A stretch of 5,382 bases of DNA from an uncultured Lachnospiraceae bacterium (GCA_947178085.1 CAMWWS010000215.1:1-5382), one strand, 5' to 3'; shown: positions 1-5,291, counted from the first letter of the stretch. Notes: a model not told the origin generated them from the sequence alone. A program made the numbers and translations.

Positions 1-49
1 ATTATCTATTAGACAGAAAAGAAAAGTAAAAACTGAATATTTTTCTTAT

Positions 50-94
50 GGCAGCGGTTTATCCTAACAGAAAATCAGCTGCCTTTATTATTTT
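50..94 (+). terminator. Intrinsic terminator of a gene upstream of the window
   Basis: GGCAGC at 50-55 pairs with GCTGCC at 78-83. After a one-base bulge (A77) the stem continues with GGTTT (56-60) against AAATC (72-76, one G-U pair), leaving an 11-base loop. The stem is followed directly by TTTATTATTTT. The T-rich side is on the right, so this stops + strand transcription entering from the left. The gene it serves is outside the window. Confidence 0.7.
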
Positions 95-139
95 CATCAG
101 CTATAAACACAATGCAGAAAGAGCGAGGTATCATAGATG

Positions 140-245
140 ATTGAGAACAGGAATGAAGTAAGCGGGAACTTAGAAAAAGGCATTACAAGCATTTGAACAG
201 GCAAAACAGCATACAGCCAATGATAAGAAAAAGCAGAACGAGTAA
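140..245 (+). pseudogene. Possible decayed C-terminal tail of a lost gene
   Basis: The frame ending at TAA 243-245 reads KKALQAFEQAKQHTANDKKK and then QNE, starting right after an in-frame TAG at 171-173. It is lysine- and glutamine-rich and helix-prone, like the end of a coiled-coil or DNA-processing protein. The neighbouring frame just upstream (about 140-176) reads EQE-stop-SKRELRK, which would continue naturally into this tail if one frameshift and one stop were repaired. No start codon or ribosome binding site goes with it. I infer a relic and cannot name the parent family. Random A-rich sequence is the alternative. Confidence 0.25.
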
Positions 246-370
246 AAAGGAAAAAAATTATTTTCATTGCGACCAATTGATGTTATCGTTCATCTATTAA
301 ATGTAAACGGAAATCAGTGTGCATTGAATCGTTATAAACATTATGAGAAAGAGCCGGCAGAAAGGACATT
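246..370. other. Leader of the first sigma operon, no gene seen
   Basis: This AT-rich stretch lies between the possible relic and the sigma factor start. It should hold the operon promoter. GGAAAT at 309-314 and CGTT at 330-333 are spaced roughly like the -35 and -10 parts of an ECF-type promoter, which would suit autoregulation. The match is weak, and no convincing sigma-A promoter was found either. AAGGA at 362-366 is the ribosome binding site for the ATG at 371. Confidence 0.3.
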
Positions 371-841
371 ATGACAAAAGAACAATTAGGAAATTTAATC
401 ATTGCGTCGGAAAACACGATGTATCATGTGGCAAAAACCCTGCTGTACAGTGATGCGGACTGTGCAGATGCCATACAGGAGGCGATCGTCAAAGCGTTTT
501 CTTCGATACATACGCTTCGTAGGGACGCTTACGCGAAGACGTGGCTTGTCCGTATCGTAATCAATGAATGCTATGCCATTATGCGGTGGGAAAAGAAACT
601 GGTATCCTTGGAGGATTATTCTGTGGAGGAGGCAGTGGAGGAAAGAGCGGACTATTCCGACTTATATGAGGCACTTAGCCATCTTTCGGAAGAAATCAGG
701 CTTACAGTCACATTGTATTATATGGAGGGCTACAGTGTCAAAGAGATTGCGGCGCTGATGAACACGACAGAGAGCGCGGTGAAAAACCGTCTTATGCGGG
801 CGAGGGAAAAGATGAAAAAGGAGCTTACAAAGGCGCAGTAG
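371..841 (+). CDS. ECF-like sigma-70 family RNA polymerase sigma factor
   Basis: A 156-residue protein with the two-domain layout of ECF sigma factors. Region 2 spans about residues 8-72, with DAIQEAIVKAF as the core-binding part and TWLVRIVINECY as the promoter-melting part. After a short acidic linker (about 80-100), region 4 spans about 98-152. There ALSHLSEEIR, the LYYMEGYSVKEIA turn and the helix ESAVKNRLMRAREKMKK form the -35 binding helix-turn-helix. Length and domains are complete. The start is set by AAGGA four bases upstream of the ATG. The gene sits 65 bases before a large membrane protein and the two are probably co-transcribed. By family knowledge such a factor is held inactive by its membrane partner until an envelope signal arrives. 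The subtype resembles SigV-like factors of Firmicutes, but I do not assign a gene name. The target regulon cannot be read from this window. Confidence 0.93.
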   Translation: MTKEQLGNLIIASENTMYHVAKTLLYSDADCADAIQEAIVKAFSSIHTLRRDAYAKTWLVRIVINECYAIMRWEKKLVSLEDYSVEEAVEERADYSDLYEALSHLSEEIRLTVTLYYMEGYSVKEIAALMNTTESAVKNRLMRAREKMKKELTKAQ

Positions 842-896
842 GGAACTTATTGAACTGATGGTGCCTGAGCCCCAATTTAAAGACTCAGACAGAAAT

Positions 897-900
897 GGAG
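897..900 (+). promoter_or_regulatory. Ribosome binding site that sets the start at 907
   Basis: GGAG lies six bases before the ATG at 907. A longer in-frame reading from the ATG at 895 would overlap this site and has no Shine-Dalgarno sequence of its own, so 907 is the better start (498 residues). Confidence 0.7.
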
Positions 901-906
901 ATTAAG

Positions 907-2403
907 ATGAAAAAGCAGGAAATGAATTTAGAAGATTTAAGACAAAATTTTCCCGAGATGCCATCGGCGCTTAGGATGATGGTTGAGGAAGAAGTACAAA
1001 AACAGCTTAAAATGGCGTCACCAAAAAGGAGGAAAAGACATATGGCAAGAAAAACGATTGCAGCTGCAATTGCGGCAGTTATGCTGCTTGGCACAACAGT
1101 TTTTGCCGGTATTGCCTATAAAATGCACAGCAATCCCGTGGGGAAATATGCTGCAAATATAAAGATAGAAGAGAGGAATCAGGCGGGAACTGAGGAAAAC
1201 AGTTCCGCAACAGAACAGCCACAGGAAGTCATTGATATCAAGAATGTCAAAATGGAAGTTTCCTATCTGCCGGAGGGCATGGTGGAGACAGAAGATGGAA
1301 AATACAGCTATACAAATTCTCTGTATAAGGGCGGTGTGTCAATTACCTTTTATAAAATGGACACCGGGGATGCACAGTTTGACATGCTGACTACAAATGT
1401 CAAGGAGACTGAGGAAATTAATGTTGGAGGTTATAACGGTATCTACTGTGAGCTGTATGGAGGAGATGGCGAGGAAATTTCATTTAACCAGCGCATCTAT
1501 GTGGCGTATACAGATGTACATTATGTGATGGAGATGTATGCCGCGTCAGATGTGACGAAGGAGGATGCATTGAAGATTGCAGGGGGCGTTCATCTGCAGC
1601 CTGTTTCCGATGGGAATACGCAGGATATCGTGCGTGCTTACAATTGGAGTGAATATATAAAATCAGGGAGTGAGGAAGCGGTCGAGTGGAATCCGTCGGT
1701 TACGATACCGAAATCTGCGATGAAAAATACCCACGCAGTCGGGGAAGCATTTGTGGCAGCGAATGTCGAGACTTCGGAGGACGATTGGCTGGGACTTGGC
1801 AGTGTCGAGATAAAAGTAACAGATGTGCAGATCAGCGACAAGATTAATCTACTTGATTTATCTGTGATGGATACTGATTTCAGGGAGGAATTGCAGAAAG
1901 AGGTGAATCAGGCGGGAGAATTGCTTCCGGTGAAACTCAACTATATAAAATATGGTAATGGAATTGATACTTTGAACGAAGTGGTAAACAGCCGGGAAGT
2001 GCCGCAGAAGCTGGTGTATGTCACGGTGGAATACACGAATACCAGTGCGGAGAAATTAGACGAAATTCTGTTTTTTGGAAACCTTATGAAAATTGTGGAG
2101 GAAAACGGTCAGATGAAAATGTACACGGGAAAGGCATCTGATGAAAGTACAGCGTGGGACGAAGTGGTGCCTGCGGGAATTGCGCATAATAGTGAGATGT
2201 GGTATTATGATGTGCATGGTGGAGAGCGGAGAAATAATTATATTACGAATTTGGAAGCGGGTGAGACAGCAACCGTTCATATGGCATGGCTTGTGCCGGA
2301 GGAAGAGTTGGGATATCTGTATCTGAATCTGGATACATTTGGCGGAAGTTATGAGTTTTGCGAGAGTTCGCTCGACCTGGGGTATGTGGATATCAGACAG
2401 TAG
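907..2403 (+). CDS. Single-pass membrane protein, probable anti-sigma factor/sensor with DUF4367-like outer domain
   Basis: The protein has 498 residues from the chosen start. Residues 1-47 are a charged cytoplasmic segment (EDLRQNFPEMPSALRMMVEE, then the basic KRRKRH) that would be the sigma-binding part. It has no HxxxCxxC zinc motif. Residues 50-70 are one membrane helix, and positive charges before it predict N-in, C-out topology. Residues about 72-498 face outside. The first outer part (about 105-235), with SYLPEGM, a GYNGIY turn and DALKIAGGVHLQP at its end, resembles the DUF4367 sigma-regulator domain. The second part (about 265-498), with LVYVTVEYTNTSAEKL and LEAGETATVHMAWLVPEEEL, is a beta-rich domain of the DUF5027 or DUF4352 kind. 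Both names come from memory. Position after the sigma gene and topology support anti-sigma function by inference. The signal sensed is unknown. No truncation is seen. Confidence 0.8.
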   Translation: MKKQEMNLEDLRQNFPEMPSALRMMVEEEVQKQLKMASPKRRKRHMARKTIAAAIAAVMLLGTTVFAGIAYKMHSNPVGKYAANIKIEERNQAGTEENSSATEQPQEVIDIKNVKMEVSYLPEGMVETEDGKYSYTNSLYKGGVSITFYKMDTGDAQFDMLTTNVKETEEINVGGYNGIYCELYGGDGEEISFNQRIYVAYTDVHYVMEMYAASDVTKEDALKIAGGVHLQPVSDGNTQDIVRAYNWSEYIKSGSEEAVEWNPSVTIPKSAMKNTHAVGEAFVAANVETSEDDWLGLGSVEIKVTDVQISDKINLLDLSVMDTDFREELQKEVNQAGELLPVKLNYIKYGNGIDTLNEVVNSREVPQKLVYVTVEYTNTSAEKLDEILFFGNLMKIVEENGQMKMYTGKASDESTAWDEVVPAGIAHNSEMWYYDVHGGERRNNYITNLEAGETATVHMAWLVPEEELGYLYLNLDTFGGSYEFCESSLDLGYVDIRQ

Positions 2404-2429
2404 ACGTACCTAAAGAAATATAACCAGTT

Positions 2430-2500
2430 TATCGTACAGGGTTACTTTCCTTTGTAATAGTCACGTTGCATCAGAAAGTCCTGTACGATACTTTTTGTTT
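2430..2500 (+). terminator. Long hairpin terminator after the first sigma operon
   Basis: An 11-bp perfect stem pairs TATCGTACAGG (2430-2440) with CCTGTACGATA (2480-2490) and is followed by CTTTTTGTTTT. Inside it, after a three-base bulge, ACTTTC (2444-2449) pairs with GAAAGT (2474-2479). A weaker inner stem, 2453-2457 with 2466-2470, has one G-U pair. It lies 27 bases after the stop of the membrane protein gene and is oriented to end that operon. The arm is longer than usual for a terminator, so it may be a small palindromic repeat recruited as one. Confidence 0.7.
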
Positions 2501-2526
2501 TGAGCCATGTATAAAAATTTAAAATG

Positions 2527-2556
2527 ATGCGACATTTTGTCGAAATAAACCGTATC
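2527..2556 (+). promoter_or_regulatory. Candidate ECF-type promoter with palindrome for the second sigma gene
   Basis: ATGCGACATTTTGTCG is followed eight bases later by CGTATC at 2551-2556. GCGAC and CGTAT are spaced like the -35 and -10 parts of ECF promoters, which would mean autoregulation. CGACA (2530-2534) and TGTCG (2538-2542) also form a perfect 5-bp inverted repeat around TTT, so an operator is possible instead. Transcription starting just after CGTATC would give a leader of about 15 bases that begins almost at the Shine-Dalgarno GGAGGTGA (2563-2570). Confidence 0.4.
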
Positions 2557-2576
2557 TGTAATGGAGGTGAAAAAAA

Positions 2577-3230
2577 ATGGATTCTTCATTGTATGTGGAT
2601 GAAGAAATTGCAAAAATCTACAATCGTCAGTATAACACTGTCTATCGTATCTGTTTTTCCTTTATGAAAAATTCAGTGGATGCGGAGGACATGGTGCAGG
2701 AGACATTTTTAAAGCTGATTTCGAGCAAAAAGCAGTTTGAGTCGGAGGAGCATGAGAAAGCGTGGCTTATTGTAACGGCGCCCAATACCTGCAAAGATGA
2801 GCTGAGACGGTGGAAGAGAAAGCTGGAAAATATCAAGTCATTATTTCAACAGGAAAATGTTGTCTGGAAAGAAGATGAGAGCGTTCTTGAATGGGTAATG
2901 GATCTTCCGGACAAGTATAAACAGGTTATTTATCTGTATTATTACGAGGGATACAGCACTTCGGAAATTGCAGGTATGCTGCATTGTCCGGAGTCAACGG
3001 TACGAAATCAATTGCTAAGAGGGAGGAAGATTTTGAAAAAGAATCGTGTATACCATGCGAAATCAGGGGGTGTTTTGGCAGGGAGCCTGTTAGCAGCAAC
3101 AACCGTATATGCCATTTATACCTATGGATTACGTGATCTTCATCTGGGGAAAGAAACTGTTTTGGAGTTATCCAAACGGGAGTTATTAAAATGCTTTTCA
3201 ATTCCTACGATCGGATTTTTAACATCATGA
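2577..3230 (+). CDS. ECF-like sigma factor fused to an anti-sigma-like transmembrane segment (probable deletion chimera)
   Basis: The protein has 217 residues. Region 2 spans about 12-82 (VDAEDMVQETFLKLI; AWLIVTAPNTCKDELRRW) and region 4 about 103-155 (LPDKYKQVIYLYYYEGYSTS; ESTVRNQLLRGRKILKK). These 155 residues are a nearly complete sigma factor, and family members normally end 5-15 residues later. Here the frame continues into a basic stretch, a hydrophobic helix (about 164-183), then YGLRDLHLGKETV. This is the style of the membrane segment of the anti-sigma factor usually encoded directly downstream. From about residue 196 the sequence matches nothing I know and stops at 217. I infer an in-frame deletion that removed the sigma tail and the anti-sigma sigma-binding domain, plus loss of the outer domain. 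Pro69 in the region 2 helix is unusual. The start is secure: GGAGGTGA lies six bases before the ATG. Activity is uncertain: it may be membrane-tethered, misregulated or dead. Confidence 0.85.
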   Translation: MDSSLYVDEEIAKIYNRQYNTVYRICFSFMKNSVDAEDMVQETFLKLISSKKQFESEEHEKAWLIVTAPNTCKDELRRWKRKLENIKSLFQQENVVWKEDESVLEWVMDLPDKYKQVIYLYYYEGYSTSEIAGMLHCPESTVRNQLLRGRKILKKNRVYHAKSGGVLAGSLLAATTVYAIYTYGLRDLHLGKETVLELSKRELLKCFSIPTIGFLTS

Positions 3231-3322
3231 CTGATTCCCAAAACATTACATCCCCGTTTTTTACATTCCTCCAATTCCGGTAAAAGCAGTTTGAACATCT
3301 GACTCCACATTGAAATAATCAC
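3180..3322 (-). pseudogene. Unrecognised coding-like fragment on the minus strand
   Basis: Reading leftwards from 3322, the minus strand gives MWSQMFKLLLPELEE followed by CKKRGCNVLGISHDVKNP and then IVGIEKHF. It reads like real protein, with an amphipathic helix and a strand-turn segment. It has no ribosome binding site, begins only at a GTG inside a longer open stretch, and runs into the end of the chimeric sigma gene. The VLGISHD stretch faintly recalls GyrI-like effector-binding domains of AraC-type regulators, but the resemblance is too weak to name it. It may be a gene fragment brought in by the rearrangement that cut the anti-sigma gene. A shadow frame is the alternative. Confidence 0.25.
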
Positions 3323-3516
3323 ATATGATAAGGAAGATAAGACAGTGCGGCAGTTTGTATGGTTCTGTCGCGCTGCCTTGATGTATGAAAAAAGAATAGA
3401 ATTGTGTGTGCATTTGTGGTAATATAACAGGGAACAGATTGATAGGTTGGAACAGTGGAGAATATAGGTATGGCACTTTCATATAAACGATTAAAAAAAG
3501 GAATTGGAGAGGGCTT
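3231..3516. other. Gene-poor scar between the sigma chimera and the repair operon
   Basis: No intact gene is seen. The stretch contains most of the minus-strand fragment, an open + strand tail without a start (3303-3422, containing KTVRQFVWFCRAALMYEK and ending at TAA), an extended -10 element near 3417-3425, and the 16-codon ORF at 3470-3520. I read it as a deletion or recombination scar carrying the promoter of the following operon. Confidence 0.4.
3417..3425 (+). promoter_or_regulatory. Possible extended -10 promoter element
   Basis: TGGTAATAT matches the TGn-TATAAT form of an extended -10 element. The region 17 bases upstream (around 3397-3402) has no good -35 hexamer, as is common for extended -10 promoters. 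A start just downstream would transcribe the small ORF at 3470 and the repair operon. Confidence 0.3.
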
Positions 3517-3520
3517 ATGA
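3470..3520 (+). CDS. 16-codon ORF overlapping the repair gene start; XRE-like N-terminus or leader peptide
   Basis: The ORF encodes MALSYKRLKKGIGEGL. It has GGAG at 3457-3460, nine bases before its ATG, and its stop overlaps the next ATG as ATGA (3517-3520), the layout of translational coupling. MALSYKRL is, from memory, a common first stretch of small XRE helix-turn-helix regulators in Clostridia, where it continues into WKLLID. Here that continuation is missing and the frame passes through AAAAAAAGG and the next gene's ribosome binding site. I infer that a regulator was deleted down to its start. Whether the peptide is made or matters is unknown. Confidence 0.35.
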   Translation: MALSYKRLKKGIGEGL

Positions 3521-4148
3521 ATAGCAGAGAAATAATAAAAGAATTGCAGTCACAGGCTTCTGAAAAATACAAGGCAAATGTTGTAAAAATGGGCATACCA
3601 GAGGAACATTGTATAGGCGTATCAACAGGAGAAGTAAGAAATATTGCAAAAAAGCAGGTAAATCTAATGAACTGGCATTTGAACTATGGAATACTGGTTA
3701 TCATGAAGCAAAGCTTTTGGCAGTTCTTGTATTCGATAAAGACATAACACATTCGGATATTGAGAAACTTATGGACGAAGTTGTTTCGTGGGATTTATGC
3801 GACCATTTATGCAAAAACTTGATAGCCAAGATGAAAGACTATGAGGAATTTATTTATAAATGGATTACTTCTGCTCATATTTACAAAAAGCGTGCTGCTT
3901 ACACATTGATAGCTACATCTGCCATACATGATAAAAAACTTTCAAATGATACTTTGGATAAGTATTTGAAATTGATAAGAGAAACACAGGATATTGAGCA
4001 TGAGCATATAAAGAAAGCTGTAGCATGGGCTTTAAAAGAAATTGGAAAATATTTTTGGTTCGGAATTATTTGTGTTTTACTTGAAAGTACATTGGGAATA
4101 TATGTTGTATGGAGGATATACAAAAACATTCTTTTAAGACATTCCTGA
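3517..4148 (+). pseudogene. AlkD-type DNA alkylation repair protein, split by a -1 frameshift
   Basis: The protein belongs to the HEAT-repeat DNA glycosylase family that removes alkylated bases. The first frame (3517-3747) supplies MNSREIIKELQSQASEKYKA through IAKK, then goes off into unrelated residues and stops. The family sequence resumes in the -1 frame from base 3654 as AGKSNELAFELWNTGYHEAK and runs to TGA at 4146-4148. Joined at 3648-3654 the product is 210 residues, close to the usual 220-235. Family active-site features remain: SWDLCD (Trp92, Asp96), KKRAA (Arg126) and AVAWALKEIGK (Trp171). After Gly177 the expected last helices are absent and a hydrophobic, unrelated tail (FWFGIICVLL) takes their place. 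The ribosome binding site GGAGAGGG lies just upstream of the ATG. The break is either a lost A in a seven-A run or recoding at the slip site. The altered tail argues for decay. Confidence 0.85.
3648..3654 (+). other. A AAA AAG slippery heptamer at the frameshift point
   Basis: In the zero frame the codons are GCA AAA AAG, the same arrangement as the dnaX -1 slip site of E. coli. A -1 slip here joins the two halves of the alkylation repair protein without loss of residues. AGGAG at 3627-3631 lies 16 bases upstream, somewhat further than the spacing known to stimulate slippage. No strong stem-loop follows within ten bases. The nearest weak one is 3682-3686 with 3695-3699. Confidence 0.45.
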
Positions 4149-4178
4149 ATTTCAGTTTATCGGAGAGAAGGTGGCATT

Positions 4179-4385
4179 ATGAATAAAACCAATAAAAAAG
4201 ATAAAATACCTTATTATATTGGTTGGGGTATAGCTTACGGAACATTTGCTGGAGGAATGTTTAGTATTTTGCTTCCAGAGCATTTGTTGGTTGTTCTCTT
4301 TATGGGAAGTGCTTTTGGTGCAGTGATTGGCGCGATTTTTGGGAAACTGAAAACGTCAAATGAGGCATTAACGAAATTGGAATAG
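4179..4385 (+). CDS. Small two-helix glycine-zipper membrane protein, function unknown
   Basis: The protein has 68 residues, with a basic N-terminus (NKTNKKDK), a first membrane helix at about 11-31, a short turn (PEH) and a second helix at about 35-55, then a soluble tail. Both helices carry glycine zippers: Gly17, Gly21 and Gly25 in the first, and Gly43, Gly47, Gly51 and Gly55 in the second. Such GxxxG spacing favours tight packing between helices, so oligomerisation in the membrane is likely. The start is supported by AGGTGG four bases upstream of the ATG. It lies 30 bases after the repair gene and 30 bases before the chosen start of the PEBP gene, so it is probably in their operon. I do not recognise a named family. 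Similar short glycine-zipper proteins of unknown role occur widely in Firmicutes. Confidence 0.7.
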   Translation: MNKTNKKDKIPYYIGWGIAYGTFAGGMFSILLPEHLLVVLFMGSAFGAVIGAIFGKLKTSNEALTKLE

Positions 4386-4405
4386 TAGGATATGAAACAA
4401 GCTAT

Positions 4406-4410
4406 GGAGA
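4406..4410 (+). promoter_or_regulatory. Ribosome binding site that sets the start at 4416
   Basis: GGAGA lies five bases before the ATG at 4416. The longer in-frame start at 4392 has only AGG two bases upstream, which is too close, and it would add eight residues absent from the family. The 4416 start is preferred. Confidence 0.65.
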
Positions 4411-4415
4411 AAATT

Positions 4416-4883
4416 ATGAATAATAATGTTTTGGAATTTGAGTGCATTGGCATGGACAACGGAAGCAAATTTCCCATCGAATATACAGGGCGGGGGCAGG
4501 ACGTATCGCCGGAATTTGTAATTAAGAACCTATCACCGAATGCGAAGACTCTCGCTGTTACACTGGAAGATTTATCACACCCGATTAAGGATTTTACGCA
4601 TTGGATTATCTGGAATATCCCTGCCACTGACAGAATATGGAAAAATATTCCTGCTGGTAAGACTGTGCCGGTGTTGGGGAGTGCCCGCCAGGGGGTAGGA
4701 TATGGCCTGCACCGTTATGCGGGGCCGAAGCCGCCAAAAGGGAAAAAACATACTTACCGTTTTACAATCTATTCTTTAGACTGTAGAATAGACATAGGCG
4801 CCAACTCCATGAAAAGAAATTTTCTGAAAAAGGCCAAAAAGCATATCATCCAAAAAGGAAGTATCATTGGTGAGTTCGAGTAA
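4416..4883 (+). CDS. YbhB/YbcL family PEBP (Raf kinase inhibitor-like) protein
   Basis: A 155-residue protein, full length for the bacterial phosphatidylethanolamine-binding protein family. Family marks in order: GSKFPIEYTGRGQDVSPEF (about 16-34), LAVTLEDLSHP (46-56, the bacterial form of the DPD..P anion-pocket motif), THWIIWNIP (61-69), QGVGYGLHRYAGPKPP (92-107, containing the GxHR motif) and TYRFTIYSLD (113-122). The end, KGSIIGEFE, matches the usual QGSLTGTF-like terminus. It has no signal peptide, so it should be cytoplasmic. The biochemical role of bacterial members is not settled. They have a small anion- or ligand-binding pocket and no proven reaction. It is last in the probable operon with the repair gene and the glycine-zipper protein. 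Nothing in the context shows a shared pathway. Confidence 0.93.
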   Translation: MNNNVLEFECIGMDNGSKFPIEYTGRGQDVSPEFVIKNLSPNAKTLAVTLEDLSHPIKDFTHWIIWNIPATDRIWKNIPAGKTVPVLGSARQGVGYGLHRYAGPKPPKGKKHTYRFTIYSLDCRIDIGANSMKRNFLKKAKKHIIQKGSIIGEFE

Positions 4884-4913
4884 GCAATACCCTTACGGCA
4901 GCATAACACCAAT

Positions 4914-4943
4914 AAGCCACAACCGGACAGGTTTCCCCGGCTT
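4914..4943 (+). other. Weak hairpin after the PEBP gene
   Basis: AAGCC (4914-4918) pairs with GGCTT (4939-4943), and inside it AACC (4921-4924) pairs with GGTT (4930-4933) around GGACA. No T tract follows, so it is not a standard intrinsic terminator. It could mark the transcript end or stabilise the message. The rest of 4884-5015 shows nothing recognisable. Confidence 0.3.
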
Positions 4944-5015
4944 CTGACAGATTGAGGAACCAAGATATCATATGACGAGAATTTAGAGGATTGCAGGATA
5001 GGTCGTCTATTTCCG

Positions 5016-5291
5016 ATGACTTTTTTCCCATTTTGTATGAAAACGGAAATGCTGGAAAAACAGCAGCAGATGATGCTTGGCCGGGAACAAAAACAGCGAC
5101 AGGTTTTTAGCTGTGTCGTGTATGCGGTTGCAGTATATCTGGTATTCCTTGCGGTATGTTTCATTGAACATTTTTTCTTTTTTCAGTTTGCTGTTTTAGG
5201 CGGTAAAGAGGTGCTTTTGGCAGAGTTTCTTATAGCGACTGCTATTGTGATTATTATATGTGTAAAGAAACTTGGTAAAAAACAGGAGTAG
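5016..5291 (+). CDS. Small membrane protein, unrecognised
   Basis: The protein has 91 residues from this start. A polar, glutamine-rich segment (EMLEKQQQMMLGREQKQRQ, about 11-29) precedes a hydrophobic stretch at about 31-60, a short turn (GGKE) and a second membrane helix at about 66-83, ending in KKLGKKQE. Two helices with basic ends on both sides predict both termini in the cytoplasm. The start is uncertain: ATGs at 5016, 5037 and 5049 all lack a good ribosome binding site, and the frame is open upstream to 4956, reading SYDENLEDCRIGRLFP just before residue 1. The gene may therefore be an N-terminally damaged remnant. I recognise no family. Absence of a Shine-Dalgarno sequence and a long gap to the PEBP gene argue against tight operon membership. 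Confidence 0.5.
   Translation: MTFFPFCMKTEMLEKQQQMMLGREQKQRQVFSCVVYAVAVYLVFLAVCFIEHFFFFQFAVLGGKEVLLAEFLIATAIVIIICVKKLGKKQE

Noticed and set aside
137..196. 19-codon ORF MIENRNEVSGNLEKGITSI
   Set aside because: The ribosome binding site is weak, there is no family resemblance, and it lies across the probable decayed tail in another frame.
895..906. Alternative start at 895 for the membrane regulator
   Set aside because: The ATG at 895 overlaps the GGAG that serves the ATG at 907 and has no ribosome binding site of its own.
3341..3377. Inverted repeats GGCAG/CTGCC and GACAG/CTGTC
   Set aside because: The two pairings exclude each other, the stems are only five base pairs, and no T tract follows, so no terminator or operator can be claimed.
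3261..3596. 111-codon minus-strand open frame
   Set aside because: Its phenylalanine/leucine/serine-rich composition is typical of the reverse of A-rich DNA, and it overlaps the start of the repair gene.
4235..4627. 130-codon minus-strand open frame
   Set aside because: It is a shadow of two well-supported + strand genes, the glycine-zipper protein and the PEBP protein.
4769..5164. 131-codon minus-strand open frame
   Set aside because: It is cysteine- and serine-rich with low-quality composition, runs antisense to the PEBP gene end and the small membrane protein, and has no ribosome binding site or recognisable motif.
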